The position numbers were made by a program, and so were the translations under genes. The notes beneath the pieces were generated by a model that saw nothing but the letters and a program-made list of their open reading frames with translations, did no database searches and was not told where the DNA came from. Positions 44,169 through 54,365 of a stretch of 64,000 bases of DNA are shown piece after piece. Source of the stretch: JBAOHV01 sp963714875. GTDB lineage: Bacteria; Actinomycetota; Acidimicrobiia; Acidimicrobiales; Microtrichaceae. The first letter of the stretch is position 1, and the number at the start of each line of letters is the position of its first letter. The DNA lies in contig CAVQQI010000011.1 in assembly GCA_963714875.1 (NCBI GenBank), positions 1,434,361-1,498,360 on the forward strand. Direction: 5' to 3'.

Positions 44169-47100
44169 TCAGGGTCCTGGGCCGCAGCGGCCCTGGTCAC
44201 AGGTCTGCCAATCGAGGATCTCGACCTTGTAGCCGGGTACGAAGGTGCTCGGACCACCACCGAGATCAGGAGCCACATCGGTGAACAGCACGTCGGCGCG
44301 CAGCCTGCGCTCACCGATCGATGCGGTCAGGCGTACGTTGCGCGACTCCGCTTGACGCTCCTGACAACACACGACGTAGCGGTCCACGTCGCTGAAGCGC
44401 GGGTCGGCCGCTCTGGTCATGGACCTCGCGGGGTCGATCCTGCTGCCGAGGGCGCCGACGACGAGGTCGCCGCTCACCAGCGGCCGGCCCTCGGTGACGT
44501 CCCCGTTCCAGTTGATGTCCAGGTTGCCCAGCGGCATCCAGAGCTTGCCCAGGACGTTGAAGCTGGAGCCATCGGCCGCCGTGGTGGCGTTGATCGTCGC
44601 TGTCGAAGTGACCGGAGCGCCGGCGTAGGTGTCGGTCTCGGCGATCAGCTGGATGTTCCGGATCGACGGCGGACGCACCTGGAAGACTCGATGATTGGCG
44701 CCGGCACCGATGCCGACGCACTGCCATGGAGCGTTGCCCAACCAGTTGCGCACGCAGGGCATGGCGATGCGGACCTTCATGTTCGCCGAGGCCAGATCGC
44801 TGAAGCTCGAGACCACGCCCTGACAGTCCGGTGAGGACACCGCCGAGGAGGGATCTCGGAAGTCGAACTGGAGCTGCTGGGCTGCGTTGACGAAACCGTC
44901 GGTCTCGGTGCAGACGGTGCCCGATGGCGTCTCCAGCTCGAGGCGGATGTTCATCTCGCTGCCGAAGAAGCTGGGCAGCAGGAACTGGTCGATGTCGATC
45001 GGGTTGCCCAGCTCATCGATCACCACGTCGGGGAATCGGCACCGCTGGTCCGCCTCGGTCGGGCAGTAACTGGGGTCGATCTGGATCAGCGCACGCAGCC
45101 CCGAGATGTTGGGGTCGATCCCCAGGGGCACGTACTGCGTGGGCGTCCCCACGGTCACGTCACCCATGTTCAGCTCGTGCACGAACCGCTGCGTCGGTCG
45201 TGTCGACGGCGGAGCGACCACCTCGCACAGGAGCTTGTTGCACGGCATCGACGGGGTGGCGAAGTTCGTGGTGTCGACCACGTTGCCCGCATCGTTCCAG
45301 CGACGACTGAACGCCGTCTCGGCGCCCGCCGCGGGCACGGTGCTCACGTTGGTTGCCGACGCCACTCCCGCCGCGGGGTTGGTCTGCACCTGGACACCTG
45401 TGACGGTGATCTGCTGGAACAGGGGCGGGATGGGGAAGGCGAAGGTGGCGAACTGGGTGACCTCTATCCGGCCGCCGTTGAGCTGGGACTCGTCGGTCAG
45501 GCGTTCTTCGACCGTGCAGTAGCTCCCACCGAGCAGCAGCGTCGGGTCGTTGGGCGCCAGGGTGTTGGGGAATCGTGGGTCGCAGCTGAGGTTGAGGAAC
45601 GATCCCCGCCGAGGAGTTGCACACGAACCGGTCATCAGGTCGATCGAGTTGGCCCACTCGCCGTTGGCCAGCCCGCTCTGTGCCGAGGTGGTGCAGATGC
45701 GTTTGCCGTTGGCGCCGAACACCGAGGCCATGGAGAACCGGTCGGTGATCAGGTTCGTCGGGGTCGACTTGTTCTCGTACCCGGTGACCAGCACACGAGC
45801 GGTGGTCAGCGGCTTGGGGTCGAGCGCCGTCGTGGTCACCGTGTGGGTACGCCCGTTGCGGCACCGCCCACCGGGCAGCGAGGGGAAGCCGAAGGGCGCC
45901 ATCGCGTCGCGACCGAGCTGCGCGCCGCCGAACTCGACGATGTCCTTGGACGTCTGGTCGTTCACGTCACAGCTGAGGGTGCGGGTGGAGGATTCGGACG
46001 TGGCGACGACGCCGGTGGGGACAGAGCTCTCCTGGTAGATCGCCGGCAGCGGCGGCTGCCCTGCGACCGGAGAGAACGCCGGGCACATGGCGAAGCGCCC
46101 GGCCGTGTGGGTGATCGCCGTCTGTGGCGACAGGACGAACGTGACACCGGACTGCCCCGCGTCGCACAGCTCGGCCTGGGGGTCCTGCGCCCCTGCGGAG
46201 CCGGCCACACCGCCAGGTCGGTAGAACCCGTTCTTCGGGTCCGAGGTGGACCAACCCTTGGGCGCACCCAGGACGAAGTAGGCATCAGCGGCATCGAAGA
46301 CCAGCCCGGGCCCCTCGAAGTAGTAGACGCCCGGCAGGAAGTGGATCGTCTCTTTCGGGATCCGGCCGGGGTTGTTCGTCCTGCAGCTGCCCTGGCCCAC
46401 GAGTGGCTTCTGGGTCAGGACCTTGTTGAGCTGCGCGGTGGCAGCCGCGTTGTACCACCCGGGCAGGACCTCGATCGTGACCGGGTCCGTGACTGCATAC
46501 CCGTTGCCGGTCCCAGGGCAGTTGTTCGGGATGTCGGCCAGCCGCATCGGCAACGTGGGCTTGGAGAAGCCGGCGACGGGATCGGTGGGGACGGAGTCGA
46601 CCGCACGGGCTGCGGCCGAGTCGCACTCGGGAGCACTGGAGCCCCCCAGGTCGATGATGCGGCCGGCGGCGGTCGCCCCAGCGCCGCTGAGCAGGCCGCA
46701 CGGGGCGCCGGCGTCGCCATTGATGCCGAACGAACCCTGCAGGTACTCCCCCGCAGTGACGATCGCTGGGGAGTCCGCTACGGGGTTGCGCAGTGCCGCC
46801 GCGCCGTTGCGCACCGTGACCCCGGAGTCGAACCGCAGCGGCGCACGGCCGGTGTGCACGAGGTTGGGCTTGGACGCCGCGAGCCCTGCCGGCACCGAGC
46901 CGGCAGCGGCGGACCACGGCATGCAGGCCGGTCCCGGGTTCCCCGCCGCGCAGTCGGTCAACCATGGGATGGCTCCGCTGTAGCCCTGCTTGCCGACCAG
47001 GCGCACCTGGTCGGCGGTGGACTCCGCCTCGGAGTTGACGATGCCGTCGCAGTCCACGTCGACGGTCAGGTCGTCACCCACCTCGGCGGTTCCCTGGTCG

Positions 47101-47366
47101 ATGACGACCTGCTCGACCCGCTGCACCGGGGGCTCCAGCCCGCACGCGTCATAGCTGTTCGACGCCGGGTCGAAACGCATCTGATTGATCGCGGTGTCCA
47201 TCGCCGCGTCGAGCGAGCGCAACTCAGCCGCACTGCGGTCGGAGTCGGCGGTGAGACGCAGCGTGACCAACGTCAGCCCGACGAGCGCCGCGATGGTCAC
47301 CGACGTGGCGGCGATGACTGCCAGCACGGTCATGAGCGCGAAGCCACCCTGGCGGCGGGGCATCAT
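44169..47366 (-). CDS. Large PilX/GspK-like prepilin, module 1 (intact, about 1065 aa)
   Basis: A giant minor-prepilin-like surface protein. ATG 47366 overlaps the preceding stop (ATGA). The leader MPRRQG|GFALMTVLAVIAATSVTIAAL has Thr at +5, as in GspK and PilX proteins that cap pilus or pseudopilus tips. The passenger contains many cysteines and repeated beta-rich segments, among them VTVRNGAAALRNPVADSP, HTAGRFAMCPAFSP, LPAIYQESSVPTGV, LNGGRIEVTQFATF, and near the end LGKLWMPLGNLDINWNGD. It ends with a Cys pair (WQTCDQGRCGPGP). Ordinary PilX is under 200 residues and GspK about 330, so this is a strongly extended form. Confidence 0.85.
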   Translation of the reverse strand: MMPRRQGGFALMTVLAVIAATSVTIAALVGLTLVTLRLTADSDRSAAELRSLDAAMDTAINQMRFDPASNSYDACGLEPPVQRVEQVVIDQGTAEVGDDLTVDVDCDGIVNSEAESTADQVRLVGKQGYSGAIPWLTDCAAGNPGPACMPWSAAAGSVPAGLAASKPNLVHTGRAPLRFDSGVTVRNGAAALRNPVADSPAIVTAGEYLQGSFGINGDAGAPCGLLSGAGATAAGRIIDLGGSSAPECDSAAARAVDSVPTDPVAGFSKPTLPMRLADIPNNCPGTGNGYAVTDPVTIEVLPGWYNAAATAQLNKVLTQKPLVGQGSCRTNNPGRIPKETIHFLPGVYYFEGPGLVFDAADAYFVLGAPKGWSTSDPKNGFYRPGGVAGSAGAQDPQAELCDAGQSGVTFVLSPQTAITHTAGRFAMCPAFSPVAGQPPLPAIYQESSVPTGVVATSESSTRTLSCDVNDQTSKDIVEFGGAQLGRDAMAPFGFPSLPGGRCRNGRTHTVTTTALDPKPLTTARVLVTGYENKSTPTNLITDRFSMASVFGANGKRICTTSAQSGLANGEWANSIDLMTGSCATPRRGSFLNLSCDPRFPNTLAPNDPTLLLGGSYCTVEERLTDESQLNGGRIEVTQFATFAFPIPPLFQQITVTGVQVQTNPAAGVASATNVSTVPAAGAETAFSRRWNDAGNVVDTTNFATPSMPCNKLLCEVVAPPSTRPTQRFVHELNMGDVTVGTPTQYVPLGIDPNISGLRALIQIDPSYCPTEADQRCRFPDVVIDELGNPIDIDQFLLPSFFGSEMNIRLELETPSGTVCTETDGFVNAAQQLQFDFRDPSSAVSSPDCQGVVSSFSDLASANMKVRIAMPCVRNWLGNAPWQCVGIGAGANHRVFQVRPPSIRNIQLIAETDTYAGAPVTSTATINATTAADGSSFNVLGKLWMPLGNLDINWNGDVTEGRPLVSGDLVVGALGSRIDPARSMTRAADPRFSDVDRYVVCCQERQAESRNVRLTASIGERRLRADVLFTDVAPDLGGGPSTFVPGYKVEILDWQTCDQGRCGPGP

Positions 47367-49172
47367 CCGCCCAGCTCCCCGAATCCCTCGGGTGCCCAGA
47401 ACGCCAGCACCGCGGTCGGCAACCACGGTGTCCACGCGACGGTGCCGGCGAACTCGGCACCGACGCGTACCCGTGACTCCGCGCCCTGGCCGCAGAGGTT
47501 CGGCGTGAGCGGCACCGACGTGTCAGCCGCCGCGGACACCACACGGGTGGTCAGTCGCACGCAGCCCCCGGGGTCGGTGTCCTCGACCTGGACCAGGTAG
47601 CGGTCGACCTGGGGCGCGGGCGTCCACTGCAGACGCGCCGAACCCGGCGTATTGGAGACAGGATCGGCCAGCGACGGGCCGCCGGGTGGTAGGTGCGTCC
47701 CGTCGGGGGGTACGGCGGCTGGCGGCGGATCGGACAGTGGGTCCGGCGCCGCGAGCACCAGGCCGGAGACCGCCGAGTTGGTGCGACCCAGCTCGTCAGT
47801 GACGGTGAGGACCACGGTCACGCTGCCCGCCATCGACTCGGGCAGCCCCAGGTACCACGGGGCGGGACTGTCGCGCAGCGCGATGAAGGTCCGGTCCGGT
47901 CCGGTGCCGGCGGCGGTGATGACCCATTCGTACTGGGCGATCACTCCGTCGGGATGCTCCGAACCGATCTCCCGACCGTCCTCCTCGGAGAACCAGCGCG
48001 CAGCGAACTCGAACACGCTCTGACCGGCGACCGCCGGAGCCGACACCGGCTGCACGCGTGCTGCTGCGATGGGCTCGGGCGGATCGATCTGGATGCGTTT
48101 GTAGGTGGTGCTCGACACACCCTGGTCGTCGGTGACGGTGAGTTCCACGAAGTAGACCCCTGAGGTCGGCAAGGTGCGGACCTGGACCTGTGCGCCCTGC
48201 CCGCCGTCGTCGCCGGGGAGCCCCAGCCCGTTCGGACAGCTGTCGCCGGGCGGCGCGGCCGGATCGGGAGCGATCTCGACGGTGACCCGCTCGGGGTCGC
48301 CGACGGCACCGTCCGCAACGGTCGGGAACGACCACTCGTAGCACGCGATGGAGCCGTCGGGGTCGACCGACTCGGCCGAGGAGAACTGCACCACGTAGGG
48401 CTGTCGCACCGCTTGGGAGATGACCTTGATCTTTGCCACGGGCACACGGTTTCCGGTCACCAGGTAGTCCAACGACGCCTCGTCGACACGGCGCACCGCG
48501 CGGATCGTCACCTCGTCACCGCCGACCGGGGTGGCGCGGACTTCGACCTGCCGACACGGCACCCCGCCCGTCGTCGCCGGACAGGCGGCGACGCTGGAGC
48601 CGATCTCGACGTCCTCGAGGGCCTGCACCGACCGGGTTCCCTGGCCCGTGTCGGCGTCGCACTCTCGCCGCCAGACGCTGCGGCGGCTCGCGTCCACGGT
48701 GGTGCCGTTCTGCAACGCGGCGTCGGCATAGACGATCTTGCGTGCGCACCGTGCTGGGGGCTTCGGCCTTGCGGATCAGCACGGCCAACACCGTGCCGCC
48801 GTCCCCCGACCCGTTGTTGCGGCAGTCGTCGAAGTTGACGTCGTTCTCGTCGGCCATCTGCTGGGTGACTGCGGCAGCCCCGGCCACTGCGACGTCTCTG
48901 GGCAGGTAGGTGGCCAACAACCCGGTCGACGCGATGCGCAGCAACCCGTCCTCGGTCCTCGGCTGTTCACGCAGCGCGAGGGTCATCCACGCCAGTAGTG
49001 GGATCACGATCATCACCGAGATCGACAGACCCAGGAGCACTTCGATGAGGGTGTAGCCCGACTGTTCCCCGCTGTGTCGGTCACAACTGTGCCCGGCGCG
49101 GGCACGCCCGATCCGCCGACACCCACCGGGCGTGGTCCGCGTGGGACGTCGACGCTGCGGCCCGGTCATCAT
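47363..49172 (-). CDS. PilW/GspJ-like prepilin with PKD-like and Fn3-like domains, module 1 (one frameshift)
   Basis: About 600 residues. ATG 49172 overlaps the upstream stop (ATGA). After a basic leader comes SG|YTLIEVLLGLSISVMIVIPL with Glu +5 and a globular pilin part. The frame shifts once near 48,735-48,750, then stays open. Two PKD-like repeats follow (SVDPDGSIACYEWSF with VTDDQGVSSTTYKRI; HPDGVIAQYEWVI with VTDELGRTNSAVSGL) and then an Fn3-like end (PGSARLQWTPAPQVDRYLVQV). The overlap with the next gene indicates coupled translation. Confidence 0.83.
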
Positions 49173-49702
49173 CGGTCGGCCTTCACGACCTGGACCTGGC
49201 GGTCGGCTCCGTTGTCCTTCTCGACCCGCAAGGTCACCAACTGGGTGCCCTCGTCCTGGGCGGGGTCGGGACACGCCGACTGGAATGCGCCCGGGCCATC
49301 GGTCCCCGTGACCCTGGTCCAGTACTCGACCTCGACGATCTCCGCGGTGAAACCATCCGGCGGGTTCCACTTCGACGCCCAGGCCCCGTAGGCGGACTCA
49401 TAGTCGGCATCGCTGCCGCACCTCAGGTAGTCGAAGGCCTTCATGCTCTCCGAGAAGTTGCCCGCAGCGAGCTGGAGCTGCTGTCGTTCGTTGGTCGACG
49501 CAGTGACGCGGACCAGGGTGAGCAGCCCTGCGGCGAGCGCGATGACGACCATGCTCGAGAGCACCAGGGCGACCAGCACCTCGACGAGGCTGAATCCGCC
49601 CTGCGGTCCCCGAGTGGTGTGCGCGCTCCGGGCGGAGCGCTTGCGGGCATGTACGGCGACGCGACGGCGGGCGATCGGCTCGCTCGAGTCCCTCTGCGCC
49701 AC
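49169..49702 (-). CDS. PilV/GspI-like minor prepilin, module 1
   Basis: A 177-residue prepilin. I chose GTG 49702, which follows GGAGGGATT. After a basic leader the cleavage site is QG|GFSLVEVLVALVLSSMVVIAL with Glu +5 relative to Phe, then a small globular domain with one Cys pair (YLRCGSD, QSACPDP) and the ending RQVQVVKADR. It is the first gene of the six-gene prepilin array. No prepilin peptidase, assembly ATPase or platform protein is in the window, so the export machine must be encoded elsewhere. Confidence 0.85.
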   Translation of the reverse strand: MAQRDSSEPIARRRVAVHARKRSARSAHTTRGPQGGFSLVEVLVALVLSSMVVIALAAGLLTLVRVTASTNERQQLQLAAGNFSESMKAFDYLRCGSDADYESAYGAWASKWNPPDGFTAEIVEVEYWTRVTGTDGPGAFQSACPDPAQDEGTQLVTLRVEKDNGADRQVQVVKADR

Positions 49703-49925
49703 AATCCCTCCGACCGCGGGTCGTCCGTTCGTCCGGCTCCGCCCCTGGCCCGACACTGCTGTCACCCAGTGATTCACGCTGCGGGTCGCCCCAGAACGCA
49801 ACGTGGATCCTGGGTGAGTCTTCACCAGTGCAGGGGGAGCGTCAACGGCCTTGCCAAGGCGTTCGCGCCCAGTTCACACAAGGGTTTCGACCGAACGCGG
49901 TTCACTTCGGGCGGACGCTGTGGTG

Positions 49926-51809
49926 TCAGGGGTCGATCGACGTTTCGGACCCGTACCGATGGGAGTCCACCGCGACACCACTTCGTGCGAGCTCCTCGTC
50001 ACCGACGGTGGTCGCGACGGCCGCGGCGTACGCGCTGATGCGTCTCCGCGGGTGCTCGGGGCCGGCCGGCGGCCCGGCCGACCGCCTCGATCCGGGCCTC
50101 CTCGGCGACGTCCCATCGGTGCGGACCAGCTCGCGGTGACGGCGACGCCGTTCGGCGCGCCGTCCAGCGCTGCAGCGAGCCGTCGGCGCACCGGTCCGGC
50201 GACCAGCGGCGAGCACGCCGACCACGGCCAGCACCAGCGCCGATCACCTCGCGCCAGTCGATCGCCGCGGCGCCCGGGGTGGCCTCCTCGGTGCCGGCGA
50301 GCGGCACCTCGGCGGTCGGGTCGAAGGTGACCCAGCCGGGCTCGGGGAACCACACCTCGGCCCAGGCGTGCGCGTCGCGTTCGCGCACGACGAAGCGGCC
50401 GCCCGCCTGGTCGCACTCGCCGGGGATGAACCCGGTGGTCAGCCGTGCGGGGATGCCGACGCTGCGGGCCATGACCACCAGGGAGCTGGCGATCTGCTCG
50501 CACCAACCGAGCTGCGACTGTCGAAGAGGAAGTGGTCGACGACGTCGACCCCCTGGGGCGACAGCGGTGCGTCGAGGGAGTACTCGGTGTTGTCGTCCAT
50601 CCACTGCTCGAGCGCGCGGATGCGGTCGTAGTCGGTGGTGGCCCCGGCGGTGATGCTCCGGGCCAGCTCGACGACCCGTTCGGTCGCGACCGGCGGTCGC
50701 GGCGTAGCGGTCGAGCACCCCCGGGGCATCTCCGCCGCGGCGGTCGCGCGCAGCGACTCGGGGTTGACGGGCATCTGGCGGCTCGTCACCGTGTAGGTGG
50801 TGCCGCGGCTGAGCGGGCGCACGGGCGAGACGAGGGTGCCGTCGGGGCGTTGGGCGAGCTGCTGGTCGCTGTCGACCTGGAGCGGGGACGGCGCGGTGGG
50901 CACCGCGGTGGCGAACCCGATCTCGATGCGGAACTCCTGGCGGCTCTCGTCGCCGTCGAGCGCTGCGAGGTCCTCGACGGCGGGCTCGACCTGTCCGTCG
51001 GTGAGGAAGCGACCCGCGGCCTGTCGCTGCGGGTCCAGCTGCGAGCCGTCCCACGTCGTCGAAGGTCTCGGTGCGCCAGAACGAGGCGATCGGCGACCGC
51101 ACCGTCATGCACGACCTCGCTCGCTGAGCCGCGGGCGGGTCGTCATGTCGAGGCGGTCGGTGGCGACGAGCGCGTTGTCCTCGCGGTTGTCGGCCAGGTC
51201 GATCACGTCGCCGGCGTCGGCACCGATGGGGAACACGAGCGACGGTGCGCGGCCCGATCGAGCAGCGCCGCGGCGCCGATCAGGGCGACCGCGGCGACCA
51301 CGAGCGCCGACGGGCACCGACCCGGGGCCCGGACGTGGTCCGCCGAGCGACTCGCCGGGCGCCGTCGATCCGAGCGACCGCCGGCATCGGGCCGTCGCCG
51401 ACGCCCGCCTGCGCGGCCACGTCCTCGGCGCGGATGACGACGCCCGGGGTCGCGGCCCGGCACCGACCGGCTCGACGGTGCGAGCGCGAGCGCCGCGCCG
51501 GTCACCGCCAGCCAGACCAGCACCCGCCAGGACCCGCCGACGCCGCCGCCGGGACGCTCGAGCTCGCCGAAACGGGCGAGCAGCATGCCGCTCAGCAGCG
51601 CCAGGCCGCGGACGATCCAGCGGAGCGGCACCGATCGCAGCCCGAACATGGCCAGCACCGCGCACAGCGCGGCGGCCTCGGCGGCGAGGTTGCGGCCACC
51701 GCCGGTCGGCAACGACGACAGCGCTGCCCAGAGCTGCACGGCGACCGCCGCGGTCAGCACCCAGACCCGCTGGGTCGAGATGCTGGACACGGTCCGCCGC
51801 AGCACTCAT
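49926..51809 (-). CDS. TgpA-like membrane transglutaminase (many frameshifts)
   Basis: N-terminal membrane helices (VWVLTAAVAVQLWAALSSLP, LCAVLAMFGLRSVPLRWIV, VLVWLAVTGAALAL) precede an external transglutaminase core. The catalytic Cys is in GWCEQIASSLVVMARSVGIP, His in DAHAWAEVWFPE and Asp in FDPTAEVPL. A last helix and a cytoplasmic tail end with AYAAAVATTVGDEELARSG. ATG 51809 overlaps the DUF58 stop (ATGA). The moxR-DUF58-tgpA order is a standard actinobacterial operon of unknown exact function, linked to the envelope. Confidence 0.82.
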
Positions 51810-52907
51810 CGACCGGTCGCCCCCGCTCTCGACCGGCGACCGACTCCGCCGTGGGCGTGCCGCAGGTCGCACCGACCAGCGTGGGCCAGCCGTCGGGAGC
51901 GCGCCGGCGGGTGCGCCGCCGACCGCGAGCGCCAGGCGGCGGCCGACCGCCAGCGGATCGGCGACCTCGGCGACGACCGGGCCCGATGCCTCGACGGTGC
52001 ACAACAGCACACGTGCGCCCAGCGTCCAGCGCCGATGCCGCGGCGCCCGCGGCCCGACCTGCGGTGTGTTCGACCGCCAGGTCGATCGCCTGCGGGTCGA
52101 GCCACCGCGGTGGCCGACCTCCGACGCGGTGTCGACGCACGGAGCTCGCGGTGCAGCGCAGGTCGACCACGATCGCCAGCCCCTGGGTCGCGGGCGGCTC
52201 CAGCTCGCGCACCACGAGCGACCCGATGCGCGCCGTCGAGGGCCAGTGCACCAGGTGCGACGGGTCGCCGATGACGTAGGGACGCACCGAGCGCACGGCC
52301 TCGCCGGTGTTCCCGTGCCCCGACGGCATCGGGTCCTGCAGGTCGCCCGGCAGCTCCCCGGCACCGCCGGATGCGGCGACCGGCTCGGGCCGACCAGCAG
52401 CTGGCGGGGCAGGTCGACCAGCCGGGTCCGGTTGGCGAACAGCACGCCGAACGGGGCGTCGGAGCCGACGTCGACGCGGATGCGCTGGTAGACGCCGCGG
52501 TGCGCGATGGTGAGCGGGATGCGGATCACGCCCGGGCGACACGACGTCGATCACCGCGGTGCCCGAACCGGTGGCGCCGATCGACAGCCCCGACGCCCGG
52601 CCGGTCAGCTCGAGCTCGACGGTCGCCAGCTGCCCGACCACCAGGTCGGTCGGCGCCGCGACGACCCGCACGCCGATCATGGCGCACGTCGAGCACCGGC
52701 CAGAGCGACACCGAGCACGACCGCGCCGGCGAGCCCGGCCCACACGAGCCCGGTGACCGACGGGTCGGCCACCGGCGGACGCAGCGCCGCAGCGACGACC
52801 AGGCACCAGCGCCACGACCATGCCGAACACGGTGGGACGCACGTCGTGCGTCCCGCTCCCGGAGCGGGCCGCCGGAGCGAGCCGGAGCCGGCTCGGACGG
52901 TGGTCAC
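51806..52907 (-). CDS. DUF58 family protein (frameshifted)
   Basis: A membrane-associated partner of MoxR ATPases. The defining motif is VRPYVIGDPSHLVHWPSTAR followed by IGSLVVRELEPP, with the expected G-D, H-W and T-A-R residues. N-terminal hydrophobic segments are visible in another frame (LVWAGLAGAVVLGVALAGA). A GTG start at 52907 overlaps the moxR stop (GTGA). Several shifts are needed along the gene. The C-terminal half is vWA-like in this family; here it is too disrupted to judge. Confidence 0.8.
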
Positions 52908-53711
52908 GGCCGTGGGACCGGCACCTGGGCGATCATCCACGCCAGCACCTCACGCGCGGCCGTGGGTGTCGACCCGGCCGGCGACCATCACCCGGTGGGC
53001 GTACGCGCCGACGAACACCGCCTGCACGTCGTCGGGGGTCACGTAGTCGCGGCCGGCCACCACGGCGTGACCGCGGGCCAGGTGCACCAGCCCCGACGAC
53101 GCCCGCGGCGAGGCGCCCTGGCTCAGTCGGGGCTCGGCGCGGGTCGCCTCGGTCAGGTCGAGCACGTACTCGACGACCTTCGGCGTCGCAGTGGGTCGCG
53201 GCGGTGGCGTCGATCGCGGCGGCCACCTCGCCGGGGTCGGTGACCGCGTGCAGCGACCGCAGCACGTCGACCCCGCCGGCGCCGGTGACGATCTCACGCT
53301 CGGCGTCGCGGTCGGGCAGCCCGAGCGACAGGGCCAGCGCGAAGCGGTCGAGCTGGCTCTCGGGCAGGGGGAAGGTGCCGATCTGGCCGAACGGGTTCTG
53401 GGTGGCGATGCAGAAGAACGGGTCGGGCAGCGCCCAGGTGGTGCCGTCGACGGTGACCTGGTGCTCCTCCATCGGCTCGAGCAGCGCGGACTGGGTGCGC
53501 GGCGAGGCACGGTTGACCTCGTCGACCAGCACGACGTTGGCGAACACCGGGCCGGGGCGGAACTGCCACTCGGCCGTGTCGGGGCGGAACACCGAGGTGC
53601 CGGTGATGTCGGTCGGCAACAGGTCGGGGGTGCACTGGACGCGCCCGAACCGCCCACCGATCGCGGCGGCGATGGCTCTTGGCCAGCAGCGTCTTGCCGG
53701 TGCCGGGTATC
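52904..53711 (-). CDS. MoxR-family AAA+ ATPase, N-terminus replaced at an assembly join
   Basis: The remaining part starts within Walker A (GIPGTGKTLLAK), shifts frame once near 53,685, and continues AAAIGGRFGRVQCTPDLLPTDITG. Walker B is NVVLVDEVNRASPRTQ and the sensor region TQNPFGQIGTFPLPESQLDRF. A second shift near 53,190 precedes the lid (LSQGASPRASSGLVHLARG). The stop is at 52904, overlapping the DUF58 start. The roughly 60 or more residues normally before Walker A are missing: upstream sequence is puhA. This is the left side of the block A/block B join. Confidence 0.88.
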
Positions 53712-53718
53712 CCCACAG
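53705..53718. other. Chimeric join: moxR (block A) to puhA (block B)
   Basis: On the minus strand, PuhA sequence (PFVQWPNFGLWG) runs within one codon into the P-loop of MoxR (PGTGKTLLAK). Neither gene is complete and neither has a start or stop at the junction. The small uncertainty in position comes from shared G/C bases. Confidence 0.88.
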
Positions 53719-54317
53719 GCCGAAATTCGGCCACTGCACGAACGGCGCCGGCACGAGCCGACGCTCCTCGCTGCCGGTGAGCTGGATCTCGTAGTAGCGC
53801 ACCTGCGGCTCCGAGCGATCCACCCACACTTCGAGCACGCGTCCCGCTTCGACCTTGTCGACGGCGATGACGGGCAGTCCGATCGGGTTGGGATCCTTCG
53901 GGTTGACCCAGTACCGGTTGTTGGTCACGCGGATCGGCACGATCTTCGCCTCGCCGTAGACCGTCCAATCCGGGTGATCGGCGCGATCGGCCCAGGCGGC
54001 CGGCCCGCCATCGTCGATCATCGGGTCACCGGTCGGGACGAGCGGTGAGCCATTGTAGCGGTCGACCGGACGCGCCTTGAGCGGCGCCGCGACCTTGGAT
54101 TCGGACTGCATGCTCAATGCCCCTCCGGCTTGTCGAGGAATTCGGGCGGCCGATAGAACTTCTTCGTCCGCGGCATCTTGGGCCAGCCTTCACGCGGGCC
54201 CTGCGGCGAATCGAGCGGATACCCTTCGCGCTTGTCTTCGCGGCGCAGATAGTAGATCAGGCCGGCGAAGAAGAGCCAGAAGGCGTAAAGCGCGATGGCG
54301 GCACCATCGATGTACAT
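53712..54317 (-). CDS. puhA: Photosynthetic reaction centre H subunit, 3' end lost (one frameshift)
   Basis: Subunit H of a type II reaction centre. The single membrane helix and first cytoplasmic stretch are clear: IALYAFWLFFAGLIYYLRRED followed by KREGYPLDSP. After a frame change at 54114-54117 the cytoplasmic domain continues with PTGDPMIDDGGPAAWADR, IVPIRVTNNRYWVNPKDPNP and VLEVWVDRSEPQVRYYEIQL, all typical of PuhA. The last part (about 60 residues) is missing because of the join. I favour ATG 54317 over 54323 because GGAGG is then well spaced. Confidence 0.9.
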
Positions 54318-54365
54318 GTCCATCCTCCGATGAGGGGGGGGGCAGGTGGAGGGAAAGCGCGCGAC

